A DNA stretch of 64,000 nt from Yersinia proxima (GTDB taxonomy: Bacteria; Pseudomonadota; Gammaproteobacteria; Enterobacterales; Enterobacteriaceae). Location of the stretch: the NCBI RefSeq assembly GCF_902170785.1, contig NZ_CABHYG010000017.1:62001-126000 (forward strand). The letters are read 5' to 3'. The notes under the pieces were generated by a model. That model was not told where the DNA came from. It saw only the letters and a program-made list of their open reading frames with translations, and ran no database searches. Of the stretch, positions 38,228 to 47,305 are shown piece by piece. How positions within the stretch are numbered: position 1 is the first letter of the stretch; each line of letters opens with the position of its first letter. The position numbers and the translations under genes are program-made.

Positions 38228-38288
38228 GGGCGGCACGTTGGCTAACCCAGAATATTTATTACCCTGGCAAAGCCAACGTCCACCGCCC
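38228..38288 (+). other. strong mRNA hairpin in the M-L intercistronic region
   Basis: Left arm GGGCGG-C-ACGTTGGCT (38228-38243), right arm AGCCAACGT-CCA-CCGCCC (38271-38288): 15 base pairs with one small asymmetric bulge. The 27-nt loop can form CCAG/CTGG. It ends 21 nt before the L start and is followed by GTTTATTTTG. It could terminate, stabilise or process the late mRNA. Confidence 0.6.
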
Positions 38289-38309
38289 GTTTATTTTGCG
38301 AGTGTCAGC

Positions 38310-38801
38310 ATGGAAATCGTCATCAACACCAATCAGACACCAGAAGCGCCAGCATCGGTGGAACCAGCGGAAAACACGGTCATTAAAAATGACGGTTTCT
38401 GGCCGGATATCGACCTGAATCAGTACCGCGAAGAGTCACGGCAGGACGGCACCATCACCCAGCCGCGCGTGATTGAGGCGGCACTGTTTGCCATCAATGA
38501 AGTTAATGATCGGCTGACAGTCTGGCGCTTAACCCAGCAAAAACAGGGTTATCGGTCAGCGGCGGAGGTACCGGCGGAAAAACTGAATGATGAAAGTACC
38601 CGTATTCAGTTGTACCGCACGGCGGTGTTTTGCCTGATGCAAGCCCGTTTAACTGATCGTTTTCGTGGCTTTGATACCACTGGCGCGGGCGGCAAGCGGG
38701 CCGATTCACTGGAACCCACCATTGATAATTTGCGCCGTGATGCGGCCTGGGCGATTAACGATATTCAGGCCATCAACCGCATGACGGTGGAGCTGATTTA
38801 A
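38310..38801 (+). CDS. L: GpL, head completion protein
   Basis: 163 residues (P2 L 169). The FWPDIDLNQYREESR segment follows about 27 residues of N-terminus, as in P2 L, which supports the start at 38310. A longer frame from a TTG at 38238 would run through the hairpin and is rejected. Overlaps X by 1 nt. Confidence 0.9.
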   Translation: MEIVINTNQTPEAPASVEPAENTVIKNDGFWPDIDLNQYREESRQDGTITQPRVIEAALFAINEVNDRLTVWRLTQQKQGYRSAAEVPAEKLNDESTRIQLYRTAVFCLMQARLTDRFRGFDTTGAGGKRADSLEPTIDNLRRDAAWAINDIQAINRMTVELI

Positions 38802-39004
38802 TGCGCATTCTGGCCCAGCAGTACGACACCGTTGATGCCATGTGTTGGCGCTACTACGGCCGCACTGAGGGCGTGACTGAAAAAGTGTTGGCGGCAAATC
38901 CGGGGTTAGCGGATATCGGGCCAGTGTTACCGCACGGTTATCCGGTGGAAATGCCGGAAGTCAGCGCCGCTGTCACCACGCAGACCCTGCAACTTTGGGA
39001 CTGA
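38801..39004 (+). CDS. X: GpX, tail protein
   Basis: 67 residues, exactly the P2 X length; LysM-like TVDAMCWRYYG ... VLAANPGLADIGPVLPHGY. Essential tail component in P2. Confidence 0.94.
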   Translation: MRILAQQYDTVDAMCWRYYGRTEGVTEKVLAANPGLADIGPVLPHGYPVEMPEVSAAVTTQTLQLWD

Positions 39005-39034
39005 TTGCACAATTCCCCACAGGGGGTAACGGAT

Positions 39035-39421
39035 ATGAAAATGCCAGAAAAAGATCCAAGTTGGATAGGTGCGCTATTGGACTTTTATTCTACTCACTCC
39101 ACGACAATAAACGGCTTTCTAGTCGGTTCCATTGTGGCGTTTCGGCGCGTGATCTGGGGGGGTGGTAAGTTGCGCGAAGGCATTGGTGAGGGGGTGGTGT
39201 GTGGGCTGGTCGGCGTCAATATCGGCCCGGTCATCTCCCCGATGCTGATCCGCGCCATTGATGCCATTCCGTGGCTAAACGGCGCGTTAACCGAAGTTGC
39301 CGCCGGAAAAGTGGAAATCTTTATCAGCTGCTTGATCGGGCTAATCGGCTTGCAGGCTATCCGTGAGTTGGTGTTTAAAATTGTTAACAAAAAGGCGGGA
39401 ACCTCTGATGCCAAACCATAA
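39035..39421 (+). CDS. phage holin (lambda/PF05106-like)
   Basis: 128 residues, three hydrophobic segments (about 23-44, 55-78, 90-112) as in the lambda-type holin 3 family. It differs from P2 Y (93 residues). It forms the membrane lesion timing lysis. Start 39035 has GGGGG and GGA upstream. Confidence 0.8.
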   Translation: MKMPEKDPSWIGALLDFYSTHSTTINGFLVGSIVAFRRVIWGGGKLREGIGEGVVCGLVGVNIGPVISPMLIRAIDAIPWLNGALTEVAAGKVEIFISCLIGLIGLQAIRELVFKIVNKKAGTSDAKP

Positions 39422-39803
39422 ATTTATCTTCGGCAAGGCTAGCGAAAGCAATCTGATCGGCGTGCATCCTGATCTGGTCAAAGTGGTGCGCCGTGCGCTG
39501 GAGCTGACCCCGATTGATTTTAAAGTGATTGAAGGCCGTCGCACACTGGAACGCCAGCGCCAACTGGTCAAGGCCGGAGCCAGCCAAACCCTGAACAGCC
39601 GCCACTTAACCGGCCATGCGATCGATATCGTACCGCTGCCAGAGGGTAAGGTGAGTTGGGAGTGGCAATATTTCTACCCGATGGTCGATGCGATGAAACA
39701 GGCCGCCGCCGAACTGGGGATCGCCGTGGAATGGGGCGGTAACTGGAGCACCTTTAAAGACGGCCCGCATTTTCAATTGCCTGCCCGTCAATATCCGGGC
39801 TAA
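39408..39803 (+). CDS. M15-family peptidase endolysin
   Basis: 131 residues. Zinc peptidase M15C motifs: H66-x6-D73 (SRHLTGHAIDIV) and H121 (GPHFQLP). Such enzymes cut L-Ala-D-Glu peptide bonds in peptidoglycan. It replaces the lysozyme-like K of P2. Overlaps the holin by 14 nt. Confidence 0.88.
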   Translation: MPNHKFIFGKASESNLIGVHPDLVKVVRRALELTPIDFKVIEGRRTLERQRQLVKAGASQTLNSRHLTGHAIDIVPLPEGKVSWEWQYFYPMVDAMKQAAAELGIAVEWGGNWSTFKDGPHFQLPARQYPG

Positions 39804-39807
39804 CACC

Positions 39808-40233
39808 ATGCCACTTTTCAACACCGCCCCGCTCGCATGGGCGATTGCCACCGCCTTACTGCTAGCCAGTGGCGTACAGACTTACCGTTTGTCTGAGGCT
39901 CGCCAAGTGGTGATTGACCAGCAGTCAGCTGAGGGGGCCAGCAAAAACGGCCAACTTATTGCGCTGACACTGACCGCTAATGCCAATAATCAGGCGCAAG
40001 CGCAATTACGGCAACAGGTTGCCAGTACGGATCAGTTGTTGGCGCAACGTAATAGCCAAATCAAGAGGTTATACCGTGAAAATGAAACCTTACGCCGCTG
40101 GGCTGATACTCCCCTGCCTGATGATATTATCCGGCTGCGTCAGCGACCTGCCTTTACCGGGGCCGCAGATTACCGTCAATGGCTGTCCGAGAGTCACACC
40201 TTGCCCATTTCCGGCGGCGGAACCGCACACTAA
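39808..40233 (+). CDS. lysB: LysB, Rz-like spanin inner-membrane subunit
   Basis: 141 residues: N-terminal anchor (residues 8-24) and a long periplasmic coiled coil rich in Gln/Asn, as P2 LysB. Forms the spanin with LysC to disrupt the outer membrane. Confidence 0.88.
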   Translation: MPLFNTAPLAWAIATALLLASGVQTYRLSEARQVVIDQQSAEGASKNGQLIALTLTANANNQAQAQLRQQVASTDQLLAQRNSQIKRLYRENETLRRWADTPLPDDIIRLRQRPAFTGAADYRQWLSESHTLPISGGGTAH

Positions 40234-40345
40234 CGGTGACTTAAACGACGATATTGACCAGTTGGAAGCAGCGTTACATGCTTGCGCGGCGCAGGTTGAT
40301 ACGGTGCTGGCTTGCCAGCAAGGGGCCGCCAATGTTAAAGCCTGA
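40076..40345 (+). CDS. lysC: LysC, Rz1-like spanin outer-membrane lipoprotein (nested in lysB)
   Basis: 89 residues in the alternative frame within lysB. Lipoprotein signal LILPCLMILSGC with a lipobox LSGC. The GTG at 40076 is preferred because AGAGG lies 7 nt upstream; an ATG two codons later is the alternative. Nested Rz/Rz1 arrangement as in P2. Confidence 0.85.
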   Translation: MKMKPYAAGLILPCLMILSGCVSDLPLPGPQITVNGCPRVTPCPFPAAEPHTNGDLNDDIDQLEAALHACAAQVDTVLACQQGAANVKA

Positions 40346-40799
40346 TTCGCTGCGCACCGCTATTTTAAAAGCGGTGCCGTATATCAAGCAAAACCCAGAC
40401 TGCTTACATGTGTTTATTGATAAAGGGGCGATTATTGCCACGCTGGCCCCGTCACTCTCTTTTGAGTATCAGTACACCTTAAATCTGGTGGTGACCGATT
40501 ACGCTGATAGCATTGATTTGATTGTGGTGCCAATCCTGCATTGGTTGCGCACCAACCAGCCAGATATTATGGCAAATCCCGATAAGCGTCAGGATGGCTT
40601 CACCTTTGAGGCCGACTATCTGGATAATCAGGTTTGTGATATCAGCTTTGACATTAAACTCACTGAGCGAACCATTGTTAAGGAGCAGGACGGAACGTTA
40701 ACCGTGACGCATATGGCAGAGCCGGTGCCGCCGGAATATTTTGTCAAAAGTTATAAAGTGAATGTTGACGGTAAAACCGTGGCGGAGTGGGGCGCATGA
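40332..40799 (+). CDS. R: GpR, tail completion protein
   Basis: 155 residues, the same as P2 R; MLKPDSLRTAILKAVPYIKQNPD start is characteristic. Overlaps lysC by 14 nt; its TGA overlaps the S start (ATGA). Confidence 0.94.
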   Translation: MLKPDSLRTAILKAVPYIKQNPDCLHVFIDKGAIIATLAPSLSFEYQYTLNLVVTDYADSIDLIVVPILHWLRTNQPDIMANPDKRQDGFTFEADYLDNQVCDISFDIKLTERTIVKEQDGTLTVTHMAEPVPPEYFVKSYKVNVDGKTVAEWGA

Positions 40800-41242
40800 A
40801 TGACCTGCATGAGTTAGACCAAACCCTATCCATTTTACTGACGCAATTATCCCCACCGGCACGCGGCGCGTTTATGCGCCAGGTAGCCAAACAGCTACGC
40901 CAGCGCCAGCAAAAGCATATTCAGTCGCAGCAAAACCCGGACGGATCGCCCTTTGTGCCGCGCAAGAAAAAGCGCCGCGATAAGCAAGGACGTATCAAGC
41001 GCAAGATGTTTACCAAACTGCGCACCGCCCGTTATATCAAAAACGAATCCAATGCCGATGAGGCCGCCGTCACCTTTAGCGGCAAGGTCAATAATCTGGT
41101 GCGAGTGCATCACTACGGCTTACGGGATAAAGTCACAAAGAACGGGCCAACGGTGAAATACGAACGCCGCCAGTTATTGGGCTTTACTGACGGCGACAGT
41201 GAATGGATTGGGGATCTGGCGTTGGAGTGGATAGGGAAGTAA
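40796..41242 (+). CDS. S: GpS, tail completion protein
   Basis: 148 residues (P2 S 150), basic middle region (PRKKKRRDKQGRIKRK). Last gene of the O operon; immediately followed by cargo on the other strand. Confidence 0.94.
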   Translation: MNDLHELDQTLSILLTQLSPPARGAFMRQVAKQLRQRQQKHIQSQQNPDGSPFVPRKKKRRDKQGRIKRKMFTKLRTARYIKNESNADEAAVTFSGKVNNLVRVHHYGLRDKVTKNGPTVKYERRQLLGFTDGDSEWIGDLALEWIGK

Positions 41243-41280
41243 TTTCAAATGCTGGAGTTAGTTTCAGTATTGACATTTAA

Positions 41281-42342
41281 CTAATCAGATAAAACTATTT
41301 CGTTCTCATTTGTTATTACGTTCTTGCCTGTTGTCCGTTCAATAAAAGTTTTAAGTCTGTTGTAGTTATTATTTAGATAGATACATTGATTCAATTGTCT
41401 ATTTCTTCGGAAACCATCCACTAGGGTGCTTACATTTTCTTCCGTGAGTTTTTTGATGCTCTTATTCATACGATTGAATCGATGCTTAGATTCATCAAAA
41501 CTCTGGGATGCTATGAATGTAGAAATTAGTGCTTGTTGTATTCTTTCTGCTTTGCCGATGCTGTCAGCCAAAAGCATATTCAACAACTCGGCATTATGCG
41601 TGGGAGTGTCGAGGCTCCCTTTTACTGCTTGTAAATGACTAATAAATCCAGCAGGATCGACTTTGCCAACTTTTAGGGTTACAACTGGTTTATTTGCACC
41701 GAGAGCATAGCCAACCTCTTGGCACGTCCAGATACTGTCATTGAAATCATCCGTTAGTAAAACCAACATCACTTCCATTGTTTTCAGCCCGTTAACGATC
41801 TCATTTCTCCACTCTTTGAGTGGTTCGATAGTCTCATGGGCAACAAAACAACTGAAACCGTACTCCTCTAAGGAATTTGCTAATTCTTGCGCTTCACGCT
41901 TGTATTTGTCTCTATGGCTAATAAAAACTCGAATTAAGTTTGGCTTCCAAATGGATAACTCATCAGGATTCAGCACCTCGTTGACTACTTCATTGATACT
42001 GATAGCTTGCTGATATTCAGGATCTAATTCAGAATTCAGTTCTAATGCAACTTCGCCTATCCATTCACCATGGACAGATTTTGTCAAAAGATTGAGGTCG
42101 TTTTTAATTACATTTGTATATTCTTCTTGTTTAGAAATATGTATGCCTCTCAATATCTCCATTGGCAAGAAAAGACAGATATCATGACCAACAGCATCAT
42201 AATTAGGATCAACATGGTAATCTTCGCGAACAAATATTTTTGCATGACTAAGAACTTTATAAATAATAGGTTCACTTTCCTTATATTGTTCCCGAATTCT
42301 TTGTAAGTATCCGGGAACTTTGGGAGGAATGCAGCTTGCCAT
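41281..42342 (-). CDS. TIR-domain protein, probable anti-phage effector
   Basis: 353 residues. TIR domain at about 137-240: strand A LIRVFISHRDK, the DDFNDSIWTCQEVGYALG helix with E209 in the position of the catalytic NADase Glu of SARM1-type TIRs, then KPVVTLKVG. The N-terminal about 130 residues are unrecognised and the C-terminal helical region 245-353 likewise; one may be the sensor. GAGGG lies 4-5 nt before the ATG. AT-rich and opposite to the late genes, so expressed on its own in the lysogen. Many bacterial TIR proteins degrade NAD+ upon infection; this role is inferred. Confidence 0.85.
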   Translation of the reverse strand: MASCIPPKVPGYLQRIREQYKESEPIIYKVLSHAKIFVREDYHVDPNYDAVGHDICLFLPMEILRGIHISKQEEYTNVIKNDLNLLTKSVHGEWIGEVALELNSELDPEYQQAISINEVVNEVLNPDELSIWKPNLIRVFISHRDKYKREAQELANSLEEYGFSCFVAHETIEPLKEWRNEIVNGLKTMEVMLVLLTDDFNDSIWTCQEVGYALGANKPVVTLKVGKVDPAGFISHLQAVKGSLDTPTHNAELLNMLLADSIGKAERIQQALISTFIASQSFDESKHRFNRMNKSIKKLTEENVSTLVDGFRRNRQLNQCIYLNNNYNRLKTFIERTTGKNVITNENEIVLSD

Positions 42343-42408
42343 AATGTCCCTCTTAGCGGCTTCTCTGAGTAAGTTTTGACTGGTTATTGAAAAATAACGC
42401 CTAATAAA

Positions 42409-42699
42409 TCACAGCATCCCATGAGTTTTAGCGTAATCGCGCAACGCTTCGTTCATTTTGGTTTGCCATCCATCGCCCTGCGCCCGATAGGCGTCTACCA
42501 CATCGTGATCAATCCGTAGTTTAACCGGCTCTTTCGGATTTGCCAGTTTTGGCCGACCACGGGTTTTTATCACCTTTTCCGCGCCCTCTTTACCAAACAA
42601 CTCGGTAAATACCTCGGTGGCTGGACGTGCGCGGGCAAACTCTGCTTCGCCCCACTCAGGGTTATCTGTCATGGTGACTTTACTGATTTTTTTGTTCAT
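42409..42699 (-). CDS. brnA: BrnA-type antitoxin
   Basis: 96 residues. C-terminal ribbon-helix-helix region VKLRIDHDVVDAYRAQGDGWQTKMNEAL fits BrnA. It neutralises BrnT and should repress the operon. Overlaps brnT by 20 nt. An internal Met (residue 10) is a possible start. Confidence 0.88.
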   Translation of the reverse strand: MNKKISKVTMTDNPEWGEAEFARARPATEVFTELFGKEGAEKVIKTRGRPKLANPKEPVKLRIDHDVVDAYRAQGDGWQTKMNEALRDYAKTHGML

Positions 42700-42952
42700 A
42701 TCGCTTTACCTCACGGGAATTGGCCTTACGCAAGCTGATAACATGCACCTTGCCGTTACGTGGTGTGAATACCAACATATGTAACCGCTCTTCAATGTAG
42801 CCCAGTGCCTGAAAGCGCCGCTCTGGATATTCCTTACGTAGATCCTCAACAATTAGCGCGGTGGCAACTTCGAAATCACGCGCCATCTCAAAGGACAATT
42901 TACGTTCAGCAATATTTTTTTCGTTTTTGGTTGGGTCGTAAGATATGTCCAT
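42680..42952 (-). CDS. brnT: BrnT-type toxin (RelE-fold ribonuclease)
   Basis: 90 residues: MDISYDPTKNEKNIAERKLSFEMA start is typical (DPxKxxxNxxKHxxxF pattern), then HVISLRKANSREVKRY. BrnT is an mRNase of type II TA systems. Toxin gene first, as usual for brnTA. Upstream in-frame Met at 42988 rejected because family start fits 42952. Confidence 0.9.
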   Translation of the reverse strand: MDISYDPTKNEKNIAERKLSFEMARDFEVATALIVEDLRKEYPERRFQALGYIEERLHMLVFTPRNGKVHVISLRKANSREVKRYEQKNQ

Positions 42953-43023
42953 GCATTTAATGTACCCCCAATAAATGGAGCAATGCAAGCGATATCAGCA
43001 TTCATGCTTTAGTTTCATTTCTC

Positions 43024-43043
43024 TTGTGCCATCCCTCACACAA
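43024..43043 (+). promoter_or_regulatory. Ogr box of late promoter PV
   Basis: TTGTGCCATCCCTCACACAA, TGT-N12-ACA. It directly follows the brnT control region, so the cargo was inserted between S and PV. It aligns base by base with the PF box. Centre is only about 55 bp before the V ATG. Confidence 0.75.
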
Positions 43044-43088
43044 AACCCATTACATGCCGCGCGCGCCTGTAGGCGGCACACTGGCCGC

Positions 43089-43724
43089 ATGAATATTCTT
43101 ATTGCTGGCCTCACACGCCTATTGGCTAACATTATCCGCATTGGCATTGTCTCAGACGTCGACCTTGCTAACGGATTGTGCCGGGTCAAAATCGGTAACC
43201 TTGAAACCGATTGGCTCAATTGGTTAACGCTACGCGCCGGTCGGGTAAGTTTTTGGTCTGCGCCATCGGTGGGTGAACAAGTGATGGTACTCAGTATCGG
43301 CGGTGAACTCACCACCGGTTTTGTGCTGCCCGCCATCTTTTCAGATGCCAATCCAGCGCCGTCACAATCGCCTGACGCCATCGTGATCACTTTTCCCGAT
43401 GGTGCGCGTTTTGAGTATGAGCCGGAAACCAGCCACTTAGCCGTAACCGGAATAGCCACTGCGGTGATTGAGGCCAGCGAGTCAGTCACTGTCACTGCCC
43501 CCAATATTACCTGTACTGCCTCGGTCAAAATCACACTGGATACTCCCGAAGTGGAGTGCACCCAGCATCTGACTACCGCCACTTTACAAGTAAAAAAGGG
43601 CGGCACAATGGGCGGAGATATCACGCATTCCGGCGGCCAGTTCTCATCTAATGGGGTGGTGGTTGATAAGCATAACCACGGCGGAGTGCAGCACGGTGGA
43701 AGCTGGACGGAGGGGATTAAGTGA
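43089..43724 (+). CDS. V: GpV, baseplate spike
   Basis: 211 residues, exactly P2 V. OB-fold then beta-helix; C-terminal tip KHNHGG with the HxH iron-binding motif. Start 43089 (MNILIAGLTRLLANIIRIG) aligns with P2 V; the longer frame upstream crosses the promoter. Confidence 0.95.
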   Translation: MNILIAGLTRLLANIIRIGIVSDVDLANGLCRVKIGNLETDWLNWLTLRAGRVSFWSAPSVGEQVMVLSIGGELTTGFVLPAIFSDANPAPSQSPDAIVITFPDGARFEYEPETSHLAVTGIATAVIEASESVTVTAPNITCTASVKITLDTPEVECTQHLTTATLQVKKGGTMGGDITHSGGQFSSNGVVVDKHNHGGVQHGGSWTEGIK

Positions 43725-44077
43725 CAACTGATAAGTATATCGGCATGAACCGCAACAGCGGTTTAAACATCGAAGATATTGACCATATTCGCCAGTCAAT
43801 CAGCGACATTCTGACCACGCCGCAAGGCACGCGGGTGATGCGCCGTGATTATGGCTCGCTGTTATCCACTCTGATCGACCAGCCACAAAACCCCGCTTTA
43901 CGTCTCAAAATGATGGCGGCGGTGTATGGCTCGGTGATGCGTTGGGAACCGCGTGTGACTTTAAATGCCATCAGTATCACCACCCAGATTGACGGCCAGA
44001 TGATAGTGGATTTATCCGGTAGCCGCACCGATAGCGATAGCCGGTTGAGTTTGGCCGTACCACTAGGAGGCCAATAA
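43721..44077 (+). CDS. W: GpW, baseplate wedge protein
   Basis: 118 residues (P2 W 115), T4 gp25-like: GTRVMRRDYGSLLSTLIDQP is the conserved core. Overlaps V by 4 nt and J by 1 nt. Confidence 0.95.
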   Translation: MTTDKYIGMNRNSGLNIEDIDHIRQSISDILTTPQGTRVMRRDYGSLLSTLIDQPQNPALRLKMMAAVYGSVMRWEPRVTLNAISITTQIDGQMIVDLSGSRTDSDSRLSLAVPLGGQ

Positions 44078-44985
44078 TGGCAATCATTGATTTAAGCCAG
44101 TTACCGGCCCCACTGGTGATTGAATCACTGGATTTTGACAGCCTGTTTGCCGTGCGCAAAGAGGCGTTTATTGCCTTATATCCGACTGACCAACAAGACG
44201 CGGTGCGCCTAACACTATCATTTGAGTCGGAACCCATTGTGAAGCTGTTGCAGGAAAGTACCTACCGTGAATTGCTGTTGCGTCAGCGTGTCAATGAGGG
44301 GGCGCAGGCGGTGATGGTGGCTCATGCTATCGGTAGCGATTTAGATCAGCTGGGCGCAAACAATGGCATTGCGCGACTGACCATCACGCCAGCCAATCCA
44401 GACGCCATCCCGCCGATTACCGCAGTGATGGAATCTGACGACGATTTTCGGGTGCGTATCCCGCAAGCCTTTGAGGGGTTGAGCGTGGCCGGGCCAACTG
44501 GCGCTTACGAATATCACGCCCGCAGCGCTGATGGCCGGATTGCTGACGCCTCCGCGATTAGTCCATCCCCCGCTTGCGTTACCGTCACCGTACTTTCACG
44601 CGAGGGCAACGGCATAGCCGCACAAGATTTATTGGATAAAGTTTTTACCGTGCTAAACGATGAGAACGTGCGGCCGGTGGCGGATCGGCTAACGGTTAAT
44701 TCTGCCGCTATCGTGGAATATCAGATTGACGCCACGCTCTATTTTTATCCGGGGCCAGAAGCCGAACCGATCCGCGCCGCCGCCGAAGCCAGGCTAAACA
44801 CCTATATCAGCACCCAACGCCGCTTAGGTCGCGATATTCGCCAATCTGCTATTTATGCTGCACTGCATGTTGAGGGGGTGCAACGGGTCGAGCTGGTCGC
44901 GCCGCTGGCAGATGTGGTGTTGGATAGAACGCAAGCCGCTCATTGCACCGGTTATAGCTTGACGGTGGGCGGCTCTGATGAATAA
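44077..44985 (+). CDS. J: GpJ, baseplate wedge protein
   Basis: 302 residues, the P2 J length; baseplate J-like family with GPTGAYEYHARSADGRIADAS. Overlaps I by 8 nt. Confidence 0.95.
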   Translation: MAIIDLSQLPAPLVIESLDFDSLFAVRKEAFIALYPTDQQDAVRLTLSFESEPIVKLLQESTYRELLLRQRVNEGAQAVMVAHAIGSDLDQLGANNGIARLTITPANPDAIPPITAVMESDDDFRVRIPQAFEGLSVAGPTGAYEYHARSADGRIADASAISPSPACVTVTVLSREGNGIAAQDLLDKVFTVLNDENVRPVADRLTVNSAAIVEYQIDATLYFYPGPEAEPIRAAAEARLNTYISTQRRLGRDIRQSAIYAALHVEGVQRVELVAPLADVVLDRTQAAHCTGYSLTVGGSDE

Positions 44986-45586
44986 ACGCTTATTGCCAGT
45001 TGGTTCTACCCTGCTGGAGATCGCCGCTGCGCAAGCCTGTGCCCGTATGGCGGATATTGAGGTGCCATTAAGCAAGCTGTGGAACGCCGACACTTGCCCG
45101 CTGGTATTGCTGCCATATTTAGCCTGGGCGTGGTCGGTGGATCGCTGGGATGAGCAGTGGCCGGAAGCCACTAAGCGCTCAGTGGTTAAAGCCGCTTACA
45201 CCGTGCATAAACGCAAAGGCACCATTGGTGCTATTCGTCGCGTGGTTGAGCCGCTCGGTTATCTGATCAAGGTGATTGAGTGGTGGAAGACCAACGAAAC
45301 CCCCGGCACCTTTCGCCTTGATGTGGGGGTGCTGGAAACCGGTATTACCGAAGAAATGTATCAGGAGCTGGAGCGGCTGATTGATGATGCTAAGCCGTGC
45401 AGCCGCCATCTGATCGGCCTGTCGATAAATCTCGATGTTAACGGCACGATCCCCATTAGTGCCGCCAGCTATGACGGTGATGAAATGACTATTTACCCCT
45501 ATTTACCCGAAACTATTACCGTCAGCGGCCAGGGCTATTGCGGCGGTGTGGTGCATCTAATTGATGATATGAGAGTGAACCCATGA
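44978..45586 (+). CDS. I: GpI, tail/baseplate protein
   Basis: 202 residues (P2 I 176). LLPYLAWAWSVDRWDE and VHKRKGTIGAIRRVVEPLGY are typical of the family. The C-terminal extension of about 25 residues differs from P2. Overlaps H by 4 nt. Confidence 0.94.
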   Translation: MNKRLLPVGSTLLEIAAAQACARMADIEVPLSKLWNADTCPLVLLPYLAWAWSVDRWDEQWPEATKRSVVKAAYTVHKRKGTIGAIRRVVEPLGYLIKVIEWWKTNETPGTFRLDVGVLETGITEEMYQELERLIDDAKPCSRHLIGLSINLDVNGTIPISAASYDGDEMTIYPYLPETITVSGQGYCGGVVHLIDDMRVNP

Positions 45587-46737
45587 CAGTGAAATATTTT
45601 GCGCTACTGACCAATTTGGGGGCGGCCAAGTTGGCAGATGCGGCCGCTCTCGGTACTCAATTGCAGATTACACAGATGGCGGTGGGGGATGGTGGTGGTG
45701 TATTACCCACACCTAACCCGGCACAAACTCAGCTTTTGGGTGAAAAACGCCGCGCTGCACTGAATTCATTAAGTATTGATGAGGCGAATAGTAGCCAGAT
45801 TATCGCCGAGCAAGTGATCCCCGAAACGGACGGTGGTTGGTGGATACGTGAAGTTGGCCTATTCGATAAAGACGGCATTCTGATCGCCATTGCCAACTGC
45901 CCGGACACCTATAAACCACTGTTACAAGAGGGCAGTGGCCGCACGCAGACCGTGCGCATGGTGTTGATTGTCAGTAGTACCGAAGCGGTCACGCTGAAAA
46001 TCGATCCGTCGGTAGTGCTGGCAACGCGTAAGTATGTGGATGATAGGGTGATTGAGGTAAAAGCCTATGCAGATGACCTGATGGTTAAACATCTGGCCGC
46101 TCCTGATCCCCATTCACAATACGCGCCGAAAGCCAGCCCCGCACTGACGGGTAAACCAACTGCCCCTACACCGGCTGCGGGAAATAATACCCAACAATTG
46201 GCGAATACCGCTTTTGTGCAAGCCGCCCTCACTGCTTTGGGTTTGGGAGATGCAGCTAAATTAAGCTCTGGTATCGCCGGAGGCGTTGCACTCTTTAACG
46301 ATACGCTCCGCGTGGTTAATGACTTAATCGAAATTAAAAACAAAGGTGAAATCGCCAAAACTAACGCCAGAATTAATCTCGGTTGTGGAACGGTGGCGGT
46401 GAAAGATGTCGGAACGGGAGTGGGGCAAATACCCGACATGAATTCATTCACGTCTGGCACTGGCTGGGTGAAATATCCTGATGGCACCATTATCCAACGT
46501 GGGCGGGCGACCAGCTCCGATGCTGGTTATGCATTGGTAAATTTCCCTATTCCGTTTATCGCCGGATTTACATTGGCTTTATTACCAGTGAGTGCCGGAA
46601 ATCCACCGGGTACGCGTTACTCAGCACATATGGGGCCGTTGGGTGACGGTAGGACAAACTTCTCATTTGCCATGTGGTTATTAAATTCAAACACCCTTGG
46701 CATTGTAGGTACTGATTACATCGCCATAGGAAAATAA
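45583..46737 (+). CDS. H: GpH, tail fibre (short form)
   Basis: 384 residues against 669 in P2. The N-terminal about 160 residues are the conserved baseplate-attachment domain (KYFALLTNLGAAKLADAAALG). One LTGKPTAPTPAAGNNTQQ-type fibre repeat follows, then a short C-terminal part with WVKYPDGTIIQRG, common in adhesin tips. Host range is set by the C-terminus; the receptor cannot be inferred. Confidence 0.9.
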   Translation: MTVKYFALLTNLGAAKLADAAALGTQLQITQMAVGDGGGVLPTPNPAQTQLLGEKRRAALNSLSIDEANSSQIIAEQVIPETDGGWWIREVGLFDKDGILIAIANCPDTYKPLLQEGSGRTQTVRMVLIVSSTEAVTLKIDPSVVLATRKYVDDRVIEVKAYADDLMVKHLAAPDPHSQYAPKASPALTGKPTAPTPAAGNNTQQLANTAFVQAALTALGLGDAAKLSSGIAGGVALFNDTLRVVNDLIEIKNKGEIAKTNARINLGCGTVAVKDVGTGVGQIPDMNSFTSGTGWVKYPDGTIIQRGRATSSDAGYALVNFPIPFIAGFTLALLPVSAGNPPGTRYSAHMGPLGDGRTNFSFAMWLLNSNTLGIVGTDYIAIGK

Positions 46738-46738
46738 A

Positions 46739-47221
46739 ATGAAATATTTATTCAGTGATATTAAAAATCTATTTTTCCCTTACTCAAGCATGGAAGATTA
46801 TAAACAAGCCGGAATGTGGCCCGAGTCTGGTGTAGATGTTGATGAGGATATATTTACACTTTACACAGGGGAGCCGCCAGTGGGTAAGGTGCGTGGCTCT
46901 GTTGATGGAGTGCCTGCCTGGGTAGATGCTTCCCCACAACAACCACTAACAGCCGATGAACTTGCAGCAAAAGCCCGTATTCACCGTGATGATTTTATTA
47001 TTGCAACCGATCCCATGATGGTCAGTGATTACTCGATTGATGATATACCACTGACGGAAGCGCAACGCGCAGAACTCACCGCAACCCGCGCCGCGTATCG
47101 TTCGTGGCCAACACTGGAAAACTGGCCGCTGATTGAGTTACCAGAATTACTACAGTGGTTACTGATTGAAGCGGTGAATCAAGGTTATCGGGTGCCAGTC
47201 TGGCCGCCTGTCATCGAATAG
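46739..47221 (+). CDS. G: GpG, tail fibre assembly chaperone
   Basis: 160 residues, Caudovirales tail-fibre assembly family: DDFIIATDPMMVSDYSI and LTEAQRAELTATRAAYRSWP, ending WPPVIE. Directly after H. Confidence 0.92.
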   Translation: MKYLFSDIKNLFFPYSSMEDYKQAGMWPESGVDVDEDIFTLYTGEPPVGKVRGSVDGVPAWVDASPQQPLTADELAAKARIHRDDFIIATDPMMVSDYSIDDIPLTEAQRAELTATRAAYRSWPTLENWPLIELPELLQWLLIEAVNQGYRVPVWPPVIE

Positions 47222-47305
47222 CTTATAAACAATACTGTTAATGCGTGCCGTCCAAATAGATGTATAGTGATATTTATCATCCAGATAGCAGCAATAGGAG
47301 CTGTG

